DNA from: an uncultured Muribaculaceae bacterium
GTDB lineage: Bacteria; Bacteroidota; Bacteroidia; Bacteroidales; Muribaculaceae
DNA length: 40,817 nucleotides
NCBI GenBank assembly: GCA_910579845.1
Contig: CAJTWL010000021.1
Coordinates: 1 to 40,817 of the forward strand
Reading direction: 5' to 3'
The notes beneath the pieces were generated by a model. The model saw only the letters and a list, made by a program, of their open reading frames with translations. It did not search any database and was not told where the DNA came from. Position 1 is the first letter of the stretch, and every line of letters starts with the position of its first letter. Shown here one piece after another: positions 24,186 through 33,213 of the stretch. Both the position numbers and the translations under genes were made by a program.

Positions 24186-24219
24186 TTTGTAAAATTACTA
24201 AAATAATTTCATAATTTTG
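24186..24219 (+). promoter_or_regulatory. Putative promoter for the Na/Pi cotransporter gene
   Basis: TTTG (24186-24189), 22 nt, TAATTTTG (24212-24219), an exact -7 box with slightly long spacing. The predicted leader of about 87 nt contains a compact inverted repeat CCCCC-AA-GGGGG (24246-24257). Confidence 0.45.
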
Positions 24220-24312
24220 TAGATATAGCGTAAATGGCAGGTAATCCCCCAAGGGGGTTCAGCTGTTTATATATTGATTATTACTACTAAACTATCCATA
24301 TACGCAATATCA

Positions 24313-26109
24313 ATGAATTACACAATTGTGGATTTTATCAGTCTCCTGGGTTCGGTATGTCTCTTCCTGTATGGAATGAAGGTGATGAGCGAGGGACTGC
24401 AGAAAGTAGCCGGAGACAGACTCCGCAACATCCTTGGCGTAATGACAAAGAATCGGGTGACTGGAGTCATGACCGGTGTGGTAATCACCGCGTTGATTCA
24501 GAGTTCGAGTGCATCTACTGTGATGGTAGTGAGTTTTGTGAACGCCGGTCTGATGAGCCTTCAGCAATCAATGGCAGTTATTTTCGGTGCCAATGTAGGT
24601 ACGACTGCCACCACCTGGATTATCTCTGCCTTCTCTTATGAAGTAAATATTTCGGATTACAGTATTCTTCTTCTGGCGATCGGAGTGCCGATGCTCTTTA
24701 TGAAGAAGGGTGGCTACAAGAGTTTCGGAGAGTTTCTGATAGGTTTCTGCTTCCTGTTCATGGGTCTTGATCTTATCAGCAAATATGTTCCGAATCTGCA
24801 GGATAATCCTGAAATGCTGGCATTCCTTTCCGCATATACATCAATGGGAGTCGCCTCGGTTCTTATCTTCTTTGCAATCGGTATAGTCGTGACTATGGTG
24901 GCACAGAGCTCCGCCGCAACTTTTGCAATCACATTGATCATGTGTTCGCAGGGCTGGATACCGTTTGAGCTCGGATGTGCCATAATATTAGGCGGTAATA
25001 TCGGTACGACAATCACTCCTGTGCTGGCTTCATTAAGCGGAAACCTTGCCGCCAAGCGCACGGCTATGGGACATGTGCTTTTCAATGTGTTGGGTTCGCT
25101 GATTGTGCTGTGTATTTTCCACCCGTTCACAGAACTTGTGGCTGACATCACCAAGGCATGCGACGGGATGAATCCTCTGGATATAAGTAAGGCGCAGAGC
25201 ATAGGAATGTCCGACACCACATTGTTCAATCCCGGCGGGGGTATGACAGCAAGAGCCCAGAGCTGTATAGCATTTGGTCTTGCTATGTATCCTACGGTGT
25301 TCAATGCATGCAACCTCATGGTTATGATATGGTTCACCAAACTTTATGTTAAGATTGTATGCTGGCTGATGCCTACGCGCCACAAGGACGAGGAGGAGGA
25401 ATTCACTCTCAAATATATAGGCAGAGGTATTCTTTCGGCATCCGAGCTTAATATAGCCCAGGCACAGAAAGAGATATTGCTTTATGGACAGCGTGTGGAA
25501 AGAATGCTTGGTATGGCACGCGACATGATTCATATGAATCCCAAAGATGACCAATATACCGCGACATACAGCCGGCTTGAGAAATATGAAGAGATTTCCG
25601 ACCGCATGGAGATTGAAATTGGCAACTATCTGAACAAGGTGGCTGAAGGCAGACTGAGTCCGGAAAGTAAGATGCGTATAGCAGGAATGCTTCGTGTGAT
25701 CAGCGAGATTGAATCCATAGCCGACGGCTGCTTCAATATCGCCAAGACCCTAACCCGCAAGAATCAGAATCATGTGGAATTCGATGAATCCGTGCTTCAT
25801 GAGATAGATTTAATGTATGGTATGGTGAGTGAAGCAATGAAGAATGTGCTCTCTATTCTCGAAGAGATGGAGATACCGGATGGATCCAAAATTGTCGCGG
25901 CTTATAACAAGGAGCGTGAAATCAATAATCTGCGCAATAAGCTTCGTGATGGCAATATCTTCAATATCAACAGCAAAGAATATGATTACCAGGAAGGTAT
26001 TTTCTTCATGGATCTTATTGGCGAGGCTGAGAAACTTGGGGATTATATGCTGAATGTTGTCGAGGGCGTTGAACATCAGTTCAAAGAGATGCGTAACAAG
26101 GCAGGATAA
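24313..26109 (+). CDS. Na+/phosphate cotransporter (NptA-type) with PhoU-like tail
   Basis: 598 residues from the ATG at 24313 (an ATG at 24274 would add 13 residues and is less likely). Two inverted Na/Pi-cotransporter repeats each carry the QSS signature: ALIQSSSASTVMVVSFVNAG...FGANVGTTATTW (about 60-115) and MVAQSSAATFAITLIM...LGGNIGTTITPVLASLSG (about 195-250). They lie among about 9 hydrophobic segments. From about residue 370 a helical PhoU-like cytoplasmic domain follows (ILLYGQRVERMLGMARDMI; repeated helices to the C-terminus). It should import phosphate with sodium. Phosphate from DNA breakdown is one possible source, but linkage is only by proximity. The next gene begins 22 bp later. 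Confidence 0.9.
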   Translation: MNYTIVDFISLLGSVCLFLYGMKVMSEGLQKVAGDRLRNILGVMTKNRVTGVMTGVVITALIQSSSASTVMVVSFVNAGLMSLQQSMAVIFGANVGTTATTWIISAFSYEVNISDYSILLLAIGVPMLFMKKGGYKSFGEFLIGFCFLFMGLDLISKYVPNLQDNPEMLAFLSAYTSMGVASVLIFFAIGIVVTMVAQSSAATFAITLIMCSQGWIPFELGCAIILGGNIGTTITPVLASLSGNLAAKRTAMGHVLFNVLGSLIVLCIFHPFTELVADITKACDGMNPLDISKAQSIGMSDTTLFNPGGGMTARAQSCIAFGLAMYPTVFNACNLMVMIWFTKLYVKIVCWLMPTRHKDEEEEFTLKYIGRGILSASELNIAQAQKEILLYGQRVERMLGMARDMIHMNPKDDQYTATYSRLEKYEEISDRMEIEIGNYLNKVAEGRLSPESKMRIAGMLRVISEIESIADGCFNIAKTLTRKNQNHVEFDESVLHEIDLMYGMVSEAMKNVLSILEEMEIPDGSKIVAAYNKEREINNLRNKLRDGNIFNINSKEYDYQEGIFFMDLIGEAEKLGDYMLNVVEGVEHQFKEMRNKAG

Positions 26110-26131
26110 CAGAATAAAACAAGAAACCGAT

Positions 26132-27217
26132 ATGAATAAACATAGATATTGTGTTGTGATGTGCGGAGGCATAGGTTCGAGATTCTGGCCGTTCAGCCGG
26201 ACCGATATGCCCAAGCAGTTTCTTGACTTTTTCGGTACAGGGAAGAGTCTGCTTCAGCTTACGGTTGACAGGATACTCCCGTTGGTGAGTCCGGATCATA
26301 TAATATTGGTGACAAATGCGGCGTATGCCAGAATTGTCAAGGATCAGCTTCCTGAAATAAAAGAAAGAAACATCTTGCTTGAGCCGGCACGCAGGAATAC
26401 TGCTCCTTGCATCTGCTGGGCCGCAAGCCACATATATGCGATGGATCCTGATGCAAGTATTGTCACATTGCCGTCAGACCATCTGATACTGAAGGAGAAT
26501 GCTTTCCTCGAGACGCTTGAGGAGGGTTTTCGCTTTGTAGAAGAGGGTGAGAGACTTCTTACCCTCGGAATCAATCCGACAAGCCCGAATACCGGTTACG
26601 GTTATATCCAGCGTGGTGCACAGGTGACCGGATATCCCGGTATATGCAAGGTGAAGACCTTCACTGAGAAACCGAATAAGGAGATGGCGAAGGTGTTTAT
26701 AGAGACCGGAGAGTTCTTCTGGAATGCCGGAATATTCTTATGGACTGCCAAGAGTGTGTTGCAGGCTTTCTTGAAATATGACAAAGAAACTCTTGCAATA
26801 TTCGAGACTGAAGAGAATGTGTACGGCACAGAGTGGGAGACTTCGTTTATAAATTCAAGATTCCCACATGCTCCTTCAAACTCTATAGACTATGCGATAA
26901 TGGAGAAGGCAGACAATGTGTTTGTCAAATCGGCAGATCTCGGATGGAGCGATCTGGGTTCATGGAAAGCGCTTTATGAAGTGTCGCCCAAGACCCAGGA
27001 TGGAAATGTGACGCAGAATTGCAATGTGTTGACATACAATTGTAAGGACAGCATAATAGCCGCTACGGGAGATAAGATAGTGGTTGCATCGGGGCTTGAA
27101 GGATATATTGTCGCTGACAATGACAATGTGTTGATGATATGTCCGATAGCTGAAGAGCAGCAGATCAAGCATGTAGTCAATGATGTGAAGTCGCGCTTCG
27201 GGGAGAAATACATCTGA
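26132..27217 (+). CDS. manC: Mannose-1-phosphate guanylyltransferase
   Basis: 361 residues from the ATG at 26132. The frame is open upstream into the previous gene but the family start is MNKHRYCVVMCGG. Nucleotidyltransferase signatures: CGGIGSRFWPFSRTDMPKQFL (about 10-30, GTP binding), VTLPSDHLIL, GYGYIQRG, TFTEKPNKEMA (about 188-198) and WNAGIFLWTA. It makes GDP-mannose from GTP and mannose 1-phosphate, a donor for surface glycans. It is a monofunctional short form without the phosphomannose isomerase domain found in long ManC proteins. The next gene begins 5 bp after its stop. Confidence 0.9.
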   Translation: MNKHRYCVVMCGGIGSRFWPFSRTDMPKQFLDFFGTGKSLLQLTVDRILPLVSPDHIILVTNAAYARIVKDQLPEIKERNILLEPARRNTAPCICWAASHIYAMDPDASIVTLPSDHLILKENAFLETLEEGFRFVEEGERLLTLGINPTSPNTGYGYIQRGAQVTGYPGICKVKTFTEKPNKEMAKVFIETGEFFWNAGIFLWTAKSVLQAFLKYDKETLAIFETEENVYGTEWETSFINSRFPHAPSNSIDYAIMEKADNVFVKSADLGWSDLGSWKALYEVSPKTQDGNVTQNCNVLTYNCKDSIIAATGDKIVVASGLEGYIVADNDNVLMICPIAEEQQIKHVVNDVKSRFGEKYI

Positions 27218-27222
27218 TTACG

Positions 27223-28272
27223 ATGACGTCAGGCAGAAGCATAGCGGGAAAGTATATGATGCTGGCAGCAGTTATGTTGCTTCAATTGGTATCATGTGTC
27301 AAGAATGAGGTCAAGGTTACGGTGGAGTTGCCTAAGAAGACTACTGATGCTTACAGACTGCTGTATTACGCCTCCGATTCCAAGAAAGGATGGTATGCCG
27401 AGACGGTAGTGCCGATTCAGCAGGGAAAAGGCGAGGCAATGTGCTATACGAGGAATCCCGCTATCGTCTATGTGATGCATACCGGAAATGTCCCGGAAGC
27501 CGCTTTTTACGCCCGGAGGGGTGATAAAATAAAGATAAAAGGGGAGAACGGAGATCCTTTCACATGGGATATAGGTGGTAACGAGATAAATCAGGAGTGG
27601 TCCGGGTGGAGACTTGCCAATAGGAAAGTGCTCATGGATCGCGATAATGAAAAGATCAACAATGCCGTTGCGGGATTTGTGGAAAAGAATCCCGGGAAGG
27701 GGCTGTCGACAATACTGTTGCTTATATATTATGACCGAAGGCTCGATGAGAAAGGATTTCGCCGGTTATGGAAGAAACTTAAGGATGAGGCACTCAGTCC
27801 GGATTGGGTACAGCTTGCCGGTACTGCGGATATGCCCGGAGGTCAGCCCTGGGAAAGGCTGAAAACGGACATGTTGGTTTTGCATACTGCCGGAACCGGT
27901 GCCGATACACTCAAGATAGGGGAGAAGCCGCTGCTGCTTTACTTCTGGCGTCAGGATGATCAGCAACGGGATGAATATATGGGCGAATTGCGCGACCTGA
28001 GAAAACAGGTGTCGGATTCTTCACGTAATCTTATAAGCGACATAAGTTTTGAGATGGATTCCATATCCTGGAGATATGGATTGTCCCGCGATTCATTAAA
28101 TGGTGTCGTGAGAGGATGGATACCTTTGGGTGAGGCGGATTCTTTGATGATGCGTATGGGAGTAAGCCGTACACCATATGTGCTGATATATGATAAAAAG
28201 GGTAAAGAGGTTTACCGTGGCGATGATTTGCCCAAGGGCATAAAATATTACAAAAATATAACACTTAAATAG
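27223..28272 (+). CDS. Lipoprotein with thioredoxin-like fold lacking CxxC
   Basis: A 349-residue predicted lipoprotein (hydrophobic segment, then LVSC with Cys25). The N-terminal part (about 30-120, VKVTVELPKKTTDAYRLLYY ... AFYARRGDKIKIKGENGD) resembles the beta domain found before thioredoxin-like domains in Bacteroidetes (DUF4369 type). The C-terminal part (about 225-345) resembles a thioredoxin fold, with PLLLYFWRQDDQQRDEY where the redox motif would sit, and the cis-Pro motif SRTPYVLIYDKKGKEVYRG. The CxxC is absent, so redox activity is unlikely and a structural or binding role is more plausible. It lies 5 bp after manC. No specific function can be given. Confidence 0.65.
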   Translation: MTSGRSIAGKYMMLAAVMLLQLVSCVKNEVKVTVELPKKTTDAYRLLYYASDSKKGWYAETVVPIQQGKGEAMCYTRNPAIVYVMHTGNVPEAAFYARRGDKIKIKGENGDPFTWDIGGNEINQEWSGWRLANRKVLMDRDNEKINNAVAGFVEKNPGKGLSTILLLIYYDRRLDEKGFRRLWKKLKDEALSPDWVQLAGTADMPGGQPWERLKTDMLVLHTAGTGADTLKIGEKPLLLYFWRQDDQQRDEYMGELRDLRKQVSDSSRNLISDISFEMDSISWRYGLSRDSLNGVVRGWIPLGEADSLMMRMGVSRTPYVLIYDKKGKEVYRGDDLPKGIKYYKNITLK

Positions 28273-28341
28273 TCCGAGTCCGGCTTTATACCTAATAGAT
28301 TACACTGCACTTAGTCGATTATTTAATACCCGCTTATTAAT

Positions 28342-29727
28342 ATGAAATTACCCGATTTAACCCAATTTAAAAGTAGCCTTAAAGGATATTTTGATTTATC
28401 CGCCGACCTTTTGCCTCAGGCTGAGGCTGAGCAGACGATAAGGGAGGGTGTGACTTTTCGCGGTACGAATATCCTGATCCTGATAATAGCGATATTTATA
28501 GCTTCGTTAGGTCTGAATGTCAATTCCACGGCAGTAATCATCGGAGCAATGCTTATATCACCGTTGATGGGACCGATTATCGGTATCGGGCTTGCGGTAG
28601 GTGTGCATGATTTCGAGCTGATGAAGAGGTCTTTCCGCAATCTGATGATGGCTACGCTCTTCAGTGTCGCCACATCATGCGTCTATTTTCTGATCTCGCC
28701 GGTAAATGAGGGGCATAGTGAGCTCCTTGCCCGCACATCTCCGACAATATATGATGTATTCATCGGTTTCTTTGGAGGCGCCGCAGGCATAATCGCCATA
28801 GGCAGCAGGGTGAAAGGGAATGTCATTCCGGGTGTTGCGATAGCTACGGCACTTATGCCGCCGCTTTGTACTGTCGGCTATGGACTGGCGACCTGGCAGA
28901 TGCACTATTTTTTTGGTGCGCTTCTGCTCTTTTCCATAAATTCCGTATTCATAGCATGCGCTACAACTTTGGGTGTGAAACTGATGCGCTACAGCATCAA
29001 GGATTTTTCTGATCTGCAAAGAGCCCGCAAGGTGCGGAATATCGTATATACGGTAGCGGTGCTGACGATGATACCCACGTGTTATCTCACTTACAGAATG
29101 TTCCAACAGTCCAGTTTCAAAAACAATTGCGAGCGTTTTGTCGATCAGCAGTTCAATTTCGAGGGGACACAGGTCTTGAATTCCACTCCTGTTATGAATG
29201 GGAATGAAAAGATGCTCACTGTGACACTTGTAGGAAGAATCCTTCCACAGGATTCGCTCACGCTTGCATTGACTGACAAGCTGCCGGAATATCATCTCGG
29301 AGGGACTCGCCTCCGCATCATACAGGGAGATATGCCGGGTAGTGAGTTTGATGCGGGAGAACTGACATCGACTATGCTCCGCGATATGTATCAGGTTACT
29401 CAGAACACAATAAACAGGCAGAGGGAGACTATCGATTCTCTGAAAAGTGTTACTGCGGGAATCGCGCGCAGTGATACTATGGGAGCGGTGATAACTCCTG
29501 AGTTGAGAGTATTGTTTCCGGAAGTGGGCGAGATAGCCGTGACACGCGCTATAGCCAGTAATGTGGCAACCGGGAAGCTTGACACTGTAAATGTGGCGAT
29601 GGTCCGTTACAAGCGCATGATGGGGACAGCTCAGAGCGCGAAATTCAAGAAATATCTTCAGGCACGTCTCGACATTAAGAATATAACAATAGTGCCTACC
29701 GATAAGATAGGAGGGAATGTAAAATAG
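28342..29727 (+). CDS. DUF389 membrane protein
   Basis: 461 residues. The first half has about six membrane segments and the DUF389 hallmark MLISPLMGPIIGIGLAVG followed by RSFRNLMMATLFSV, then GSRVKGNVIPGVAIATALMPPLCTVGYGLA. After the last segment (about residue 245) is a soluble C-terminal half of about 210 residues. The family is widespread and its function is unclear. It starts 69 bp after the lipoprotein gene, in a spacer with no clear promoter or terminator, and ends 6 bp before comM. Confidence 0.85.
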   Translation: MKLPDLTQFKSSLKGYFDLSADLLPQAEAEQTIREGVTFRGTNILILIIAIFIASLGLNVNSTAVIIGAMLISPLMGPIIGIGLAVGVHDFELMKRSFRNLMMATLFSVATSCVYFLISPVNEGHSELLARTSPTIYDVFIGFFGGAAGIIAIGSRVKGNVIPGVAIATALMPPLCTVGYGLATWQMHYFFGALLLFSINSVFIACATTLGVKLMRYSIKDFSDLQRARKVRNIVYTVAVLTMIPTCYLTYRMFQQSSFKNNCERFVDQQFNFEGTQVLNSTPVMNGNEKMLTVTLVGRILPQDSLTLALTDKLPEYHLGGTRLRIIQGDMPGSEFDAGELTSTMLRDMYQVTQNTINRQRETIDSLKSVTAGIARSDTMGAVITPELRVLFPEVGEIAVTRAIASNVATGKLDTVNVAMVRYKRMMGTAQSAKFKKYLQARLDIKNITIVPTDKIGGNVK

Positions 29728-29733
29728 AATTAT

Positions 29734-31278
29734 ATGTTGACAAAGGTATATTCGGCTGCCATAAACGGAATAGACGCGTTTCCCGTTACGATAGAGACGG
29801 AAGTGGCACAAGGCATAGGATTCTCGATTGTCGGTATGGCGGATCAGGCTGTGCGGGAGAGCTACCAGCGCATGGCATCGGCATTGAAATATTCCAATTT
29901 TACATTTCCGCATAAGCGTACGGTAATCAATCTCGCTCCTGCGGATGTCCGGAAGGAGGGGGCATCGTTCGATCTTCCGATGGCTATAGGTCTGCTTACA
30001 GCATCCGAGAAACTGGAATGTCCCGATCTTTCGGAATATATGATGATGGGTGAACTGAGTCTTGACGGGTCCGTGCTTCCGGTGAAAGGAGTGCTTCCGA
30101 TGGCTGTAAAGGCAAGAGAACTTGGTTTCCGACGACTTATAGTGCCACGTGCCAATGTCACGGAAGCTGCGGTTGTGAATAAGATAGAGGTGTTTGGAGT
30201 GGAGAATCTCTCCGAGGCGGCATCTATACTTACCGGAAATTCGGATCTGACTCCTACAGTTATAAATACCCGCGAACTTTTTGCAAAGGATTGCGAAGTG
30301 TTTGATTTCGATTTCTCTGAAGTGAAGGGTCAGGAGAGTGTCAAGCGCGCCTTTGAGGTAGCGTGTGCGGGCGGACACAATATATTGATGGTAGGACCTC
30401 CGGGCGCAGGCAAATCAATGATGGCAAAGCGTCTTCCATCCATATTGCCGCCGTTGAGTATGTCGGAAGCCTTGGAAACCACAAAAATCCATTCTGTAGC
30501 CGGAAAACTGTCGCGAGGCTCGATGCTTATGACCCGCAGACCGTTCCGTACGCCGCATCATACCGTTTCTCCTGTCGCGCTTGTTGGTGGAGGTTCCAGT
30601 CCTATGCCGGGAGAGATCTCCCTTGCGCACAATGGAGTCTTGTTTTTGGATGAGTTTCCTGAATTTCCACGTCAGGTGCTTGAAGTGTTGCGGCAGCCTA
30701 TCGAGGATAGAGTGATTACAGTAGCGAGAGCTAAATATACAGTGGATTATCCGGCGAGTTTTATGCTTGTGGCATCAATGAACCCTTGTCCTTGCGGCTA
30801 TTACGGGCATCCCACCAAAGCTTGTACCTGTACTCCGGGACAAGTTGCAAAATATATGAACAAGATTTCCGGACCATTGCTCGACCGCATCGACATACAG
30901 GTGGAGATAGAGCCTGTGGCATTCGATGACATGGCAAATAAGACACCGGCGGAAAGTTCGGCCACTATACGTGAGCGTGTGATGAGGGCGCGGGCTGTCC
31001 AGCAGGAGAGATACAAAAACGATCCGGGAATACATTGCAACGCTCAGATGAATTCACGTCTGCTGCATGAATACGCATGGCCCGATGAGCAAGGTCTTGC
31101 CAAGTTGAAAGAGCGAATGACGAAACTTAACATGTCGGCACGCGCTTTTGACCGCATTCTGCGCGTAGCACGCACCATCGCCGATCTTGACGGATCAGAG
31201 CGAGTGGAATCTCGCCACATCGCCGAAGCAATCGGTTACCGTAGTCTCGACCGCGCCTCCTACGGCAAAATCTTCTGA
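29734..31278 (+). CDS. comM: YifB/ComM family AAA+ ATPase (Mg-chelatase-like)
   Basis: 514 residues, the normal length. Order: N-terminal Lon-protease-like ChlI domain (about 20-140, VGMADQAVRESYQRMASAL), AAA+ module with Walker A GPPGAGKSMMAKRLPSILPP (about 222-241), Walker B FLDEFPEF (about 305), SMNPCPCGYYGHP with the Cys-rich insertion (about 348-375), and the C-terminal domain (LNMSARAFDRILRVARTIADLDGS). In several proteobacteria ComM is a hexameric helicase that drives branch migration during natural transformation. Whether this holds in Bacteroidales is unknown to me. It is cotranscribed with the DUF389 gene (6-bp gap) and a GSCFA gene (11-bp gap). Confidence 0.92.
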   Translation: MLTKVYSAAINGIDAFPVTIETEVAQGIGFSIVGMADQAVRESYQRMASALKYSNFTFPHKRTVINLAPADVRKEGASFDLPMAIGLLTASEKLECPDLSEYMMMGELSLDGSVLPVKGVLPMAVKARELGFRRLIVPRANVTEAAVVNKIEVFGVENLSEAASILTGNSDLTPTVINTRELFAKDCEVFDFDFSEVKGQESVKRAFEVACAGGHNILMVGPPGAGKSMMAKRLPSILPPLSMSEALETTKIHSVAGKLSRGSMLMTRRPFRTPHHTVSPVALVGGGSSPMPGEISLAHNGVLFLDEFPEFPRQVLEVLRQPIEDRVITVARAKYTVDYPASFMLVASMNPCPCGYYGHPTKACTCTPGQVAKYMNKISGPLLDRIDIQVEIEPVAFDDMANKTPAESSATIRERVMRARAVQQERYKNDPGIHCNAQMNSRLLHEYAWPDEQGLAKLKERMTKLNMSARAFDRILRVARTIADLDGSERVESRHIAEAIGYRSLDRASYGKIF

Positions 31279-31289
31279 TATTTAATTAT

Positions 31290-32249
31290 ATGAGATTCAG
31301 GACGGAATATATAGTAAAGAAAAGCGATTTAGTGTTGACGCCGGAGAATCCGGTGTTGACAGTAGGATCGTGCTTTGCGGAAAATATTGCCGATAAGATG
31401 CGGGGATCACTGTGGGATGCGTGCAATCCGCTCGGAACACTATTCAATCCACTTTCAATTGCCAGGGTGGTGAGCCTTGCATTGGGAAAAGATGCTGATA
31501 AGTCCGGAAAGATGATGTTCAAATCAGACGGGATGTGGCATTCCTGGCTTTTCGGAACGAAGTTCTCGTCATTGTCCGAGGAGAATCTCAATAAAGAGAT
31601 AGAGAACGCTTTGAATAGGTTCCGCGTGTATCTTGCCAAGTCAAAGGCTCTGATTGTCACTTTTGGAACTGCAAACTGCTATTTTCTTAAGAATTCAGGC
31701 AATGAGGTTGTAGCCAATTGCCATAAGATGCCGTCGGATATTTTTGTGAGACGTAGGCTTTCTGTGGAAGATATAGCCGGAAATTGGAAGGTGTTATGTG
31801 AAACTATACATTCGGAATATCCGGAACTTGAGATTATATTCACAGTCAGTCCGGTGCGCCATCTTAAAGACGGATTTACGGAGAATGCAAGGTCTAAAGC
31901 GACACTGATGCTCGCTGTCGAGGAGATATGCCGTGACAAAGATTATTGCCATTATTTCCCGGCATATGAATTGATTACGGATGATTTGCGCGATTACAGA
32001 TTCTATGCCGAGGATCTTGTTCATCCGTCGGAAGAGGGTGTGCAGTATATATGGGAGAAGTTTCAGGAGACATATCTTGATGATAACGGAAAGTCTCTTC
32101 TCAAGCAAGGAGGAGAATTGAATCTGAGATGCCGTCACAGATTCCTTATGCCTGACGCCCCGTCTTCAATTGAATTCAGACATAAGACGGAGATTCTTGT
32201 CTCCGAATTTATAAAACAGTATCCTGAAATGATAAATCCTGTCAAGTAG
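31290..32249 (+). CDS. GSCFA domain protein (SGNH-hydrolase-like)
   Basis: 319 residues, no signal peptide. The name-giving motif GSCFAENIADKM appears at about 27-38 and corresponds to the SGNH block I region. IVTFGTANCYF is present (about 125), and the C-terminal YAEDLVHPSEEGVQYIWEKF (about 240-260) matches the Asp/His block of SGNH-type esterases. GSCFA proteins are common in Bacteroidetes and alphaproteobacteria, often near surface glycan genes, and are presumed esterases or acyltransferases. The substrate is unknown. It follows comM by 11 bp. Confidence 0.88.
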   Translation: MRFRTEYIVKKSDLVLTPENPVLTVGSCFAENIADKMRGSLWDACNPLGTLFNPLSIARVVSLALGKDADKSGKMMFKSDGMWHSWLFGTKFSSLSEENLNKEIENALNRFRVYLAKSKALIVTFGTANCYFLKNSGNEVVANCHKMPSDIFVRRRLSVEDIAGNWKVLCETIHSEYPELEIIFTVSPVRHLKDGFTENARSKATLMLAVEEICRDKDYCHYFPAYELITDDLRDYRFYAEDLVHPSEEGVQYIWEKFQETYLDDNGKSLLKQGGELNLRCRHRFLMPDAPSSIEFRHKTEILVSEFIKQYPEMINPVK

Positions 32250-32302
32250 CTGTTCAAGAGAACAACTGCTTATATATCGATTACTTACCAACTACTTATA
32301 AT

Positions 32303-33169
32303 ATGAAAAGAATATTATTTATATCGTTGATTATGTGGCTTATGCCATGTATATGCTGTTTCGCCGTAAATGACCAGCAGAAGAAATATGAGTTCAAAAG
32401 CGGTGGAGAACGCAGGACATATGCCATGTATCTGCCTGAGAACCTTAAAGAGGGAGCTCCGTTACTCATTTATACGCATGGATACGGTTCCAAGAGCAGA
32501 TGGAAGAAAGATCTGAATAAGGTTGCAGACAGAGAAGGATTTGCAGTGTGTTATCCGGATGGCTTCCCTGATTCGAAAGGTAAGGACGGTTGGAATGTAG
32601 GTTATCCGTCACAGAAAGGTATGAAAGTGGATGAAGCCAAATATTTCAAGGATCTGAAGAAAGAGGTCTGCAAACGGTTCGGTCTCAGTAAGGAGAATGT
32701 GTTTATGACCGGTATGTCGAACGGCGGAGACCTTTGCTATCAGCTCGCATTCACGGCTCCCGGTCTGTTCAAAGGATATGCTTCAGTGGCAGGGTTGTTG
32801 TTTGACCACACTTATCTTAACAATCCTCTTCCGGAACCGGTGCCGTTTATGGAGATTCACGGCGATAAAGACAAGACATCCTATTGGGAAGGCGATCCGG
32901 AGGGTAAAGGCGGCTGGGGAGCCTATTCGGCAGTGCCTGTGGCTGTCGGTGTGATGGCGGGTGCGAACCGGTGCCGCTATATAGAGACCGAAGAGTTTTC
33001 TACGCTAAGGGATCCTCAGAGAAAGGTCGTCAAGAATGTATATAAGGGAAGTCCGATGGGATATGATGTCGAAGTGTATAAAATAGAGGGTGGTCCCCAT
33101 TCATGGGGAGACAAGGATCTTTCTACAGCGGAATTGATCTGGCGATATTTTTCCAAGTTTGTAAACTAA
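32303..33169 (+). CDS. Secreted alpha/beta-hydrolase esterase (LpqC/PHB-depolymerase-like)
   Basis: 288 residues with a signal peptide (about 1-21, ending CCFA). An alpha/beta-hydrolase of the LpqC, feruloyl-esterase and PHB-depolymerase-like type. The oxyanion region is LLIYTHGYGSKSRWKKD, the nucleophile Ser is in TGMSNGGDLCYQLAF (about 136-150), the Asp in MEIHGDKDKTSYWEG (about 190), and the His in EGGPHSWG (about 268). A plausible substrate is an acyl or feruloyl ester on plant glycans or a similar polymer, which is not resolved by sequence. It sits 53 bp after the GSCFA gene and 44 bp before the GNAT gene. Confidence 0.82.
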   Translation: MKRILFISLIMWLMPCICCFAVNDQQKKYEFKSGGERRTYAMYLPENLKEGAPLLIYTHGYGSKSRWKKDLNKVADREGFAVCYPDGFPDSKGKDGWNVGYPSQKGMKVDEAKYFKDLKKEVCKRFGLSKENVFMTGMSNGGDLCYQLAFTAPGLFKGYASVAGLLFDHTYLNNPLPEPVPFMEIHGDKDKTSYWEGDPEGKGGWGAYSAVPVAVGVMAGANRCRYIETEEFSTLRDPQRKVVKNVYKGSPMGYDVEVYKIEGGPHSWGDKDLSTAELIWRYFSKFVN

Positions 33170-33213
33170 GCAGGAATTTGTTAAATTTGCGACTTGATTT
33201 TACAGAATAACGG

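Noticed and set aside
28675..30378. A 567-codon minus-strand frame opposite the DUF389 and comM genes
   Set aside because: It is antisense to two clearly recognised genes across their boundary, has low-complexity His/Arg/Cys-rich wording typical of shadow frames, and shows no family motif.
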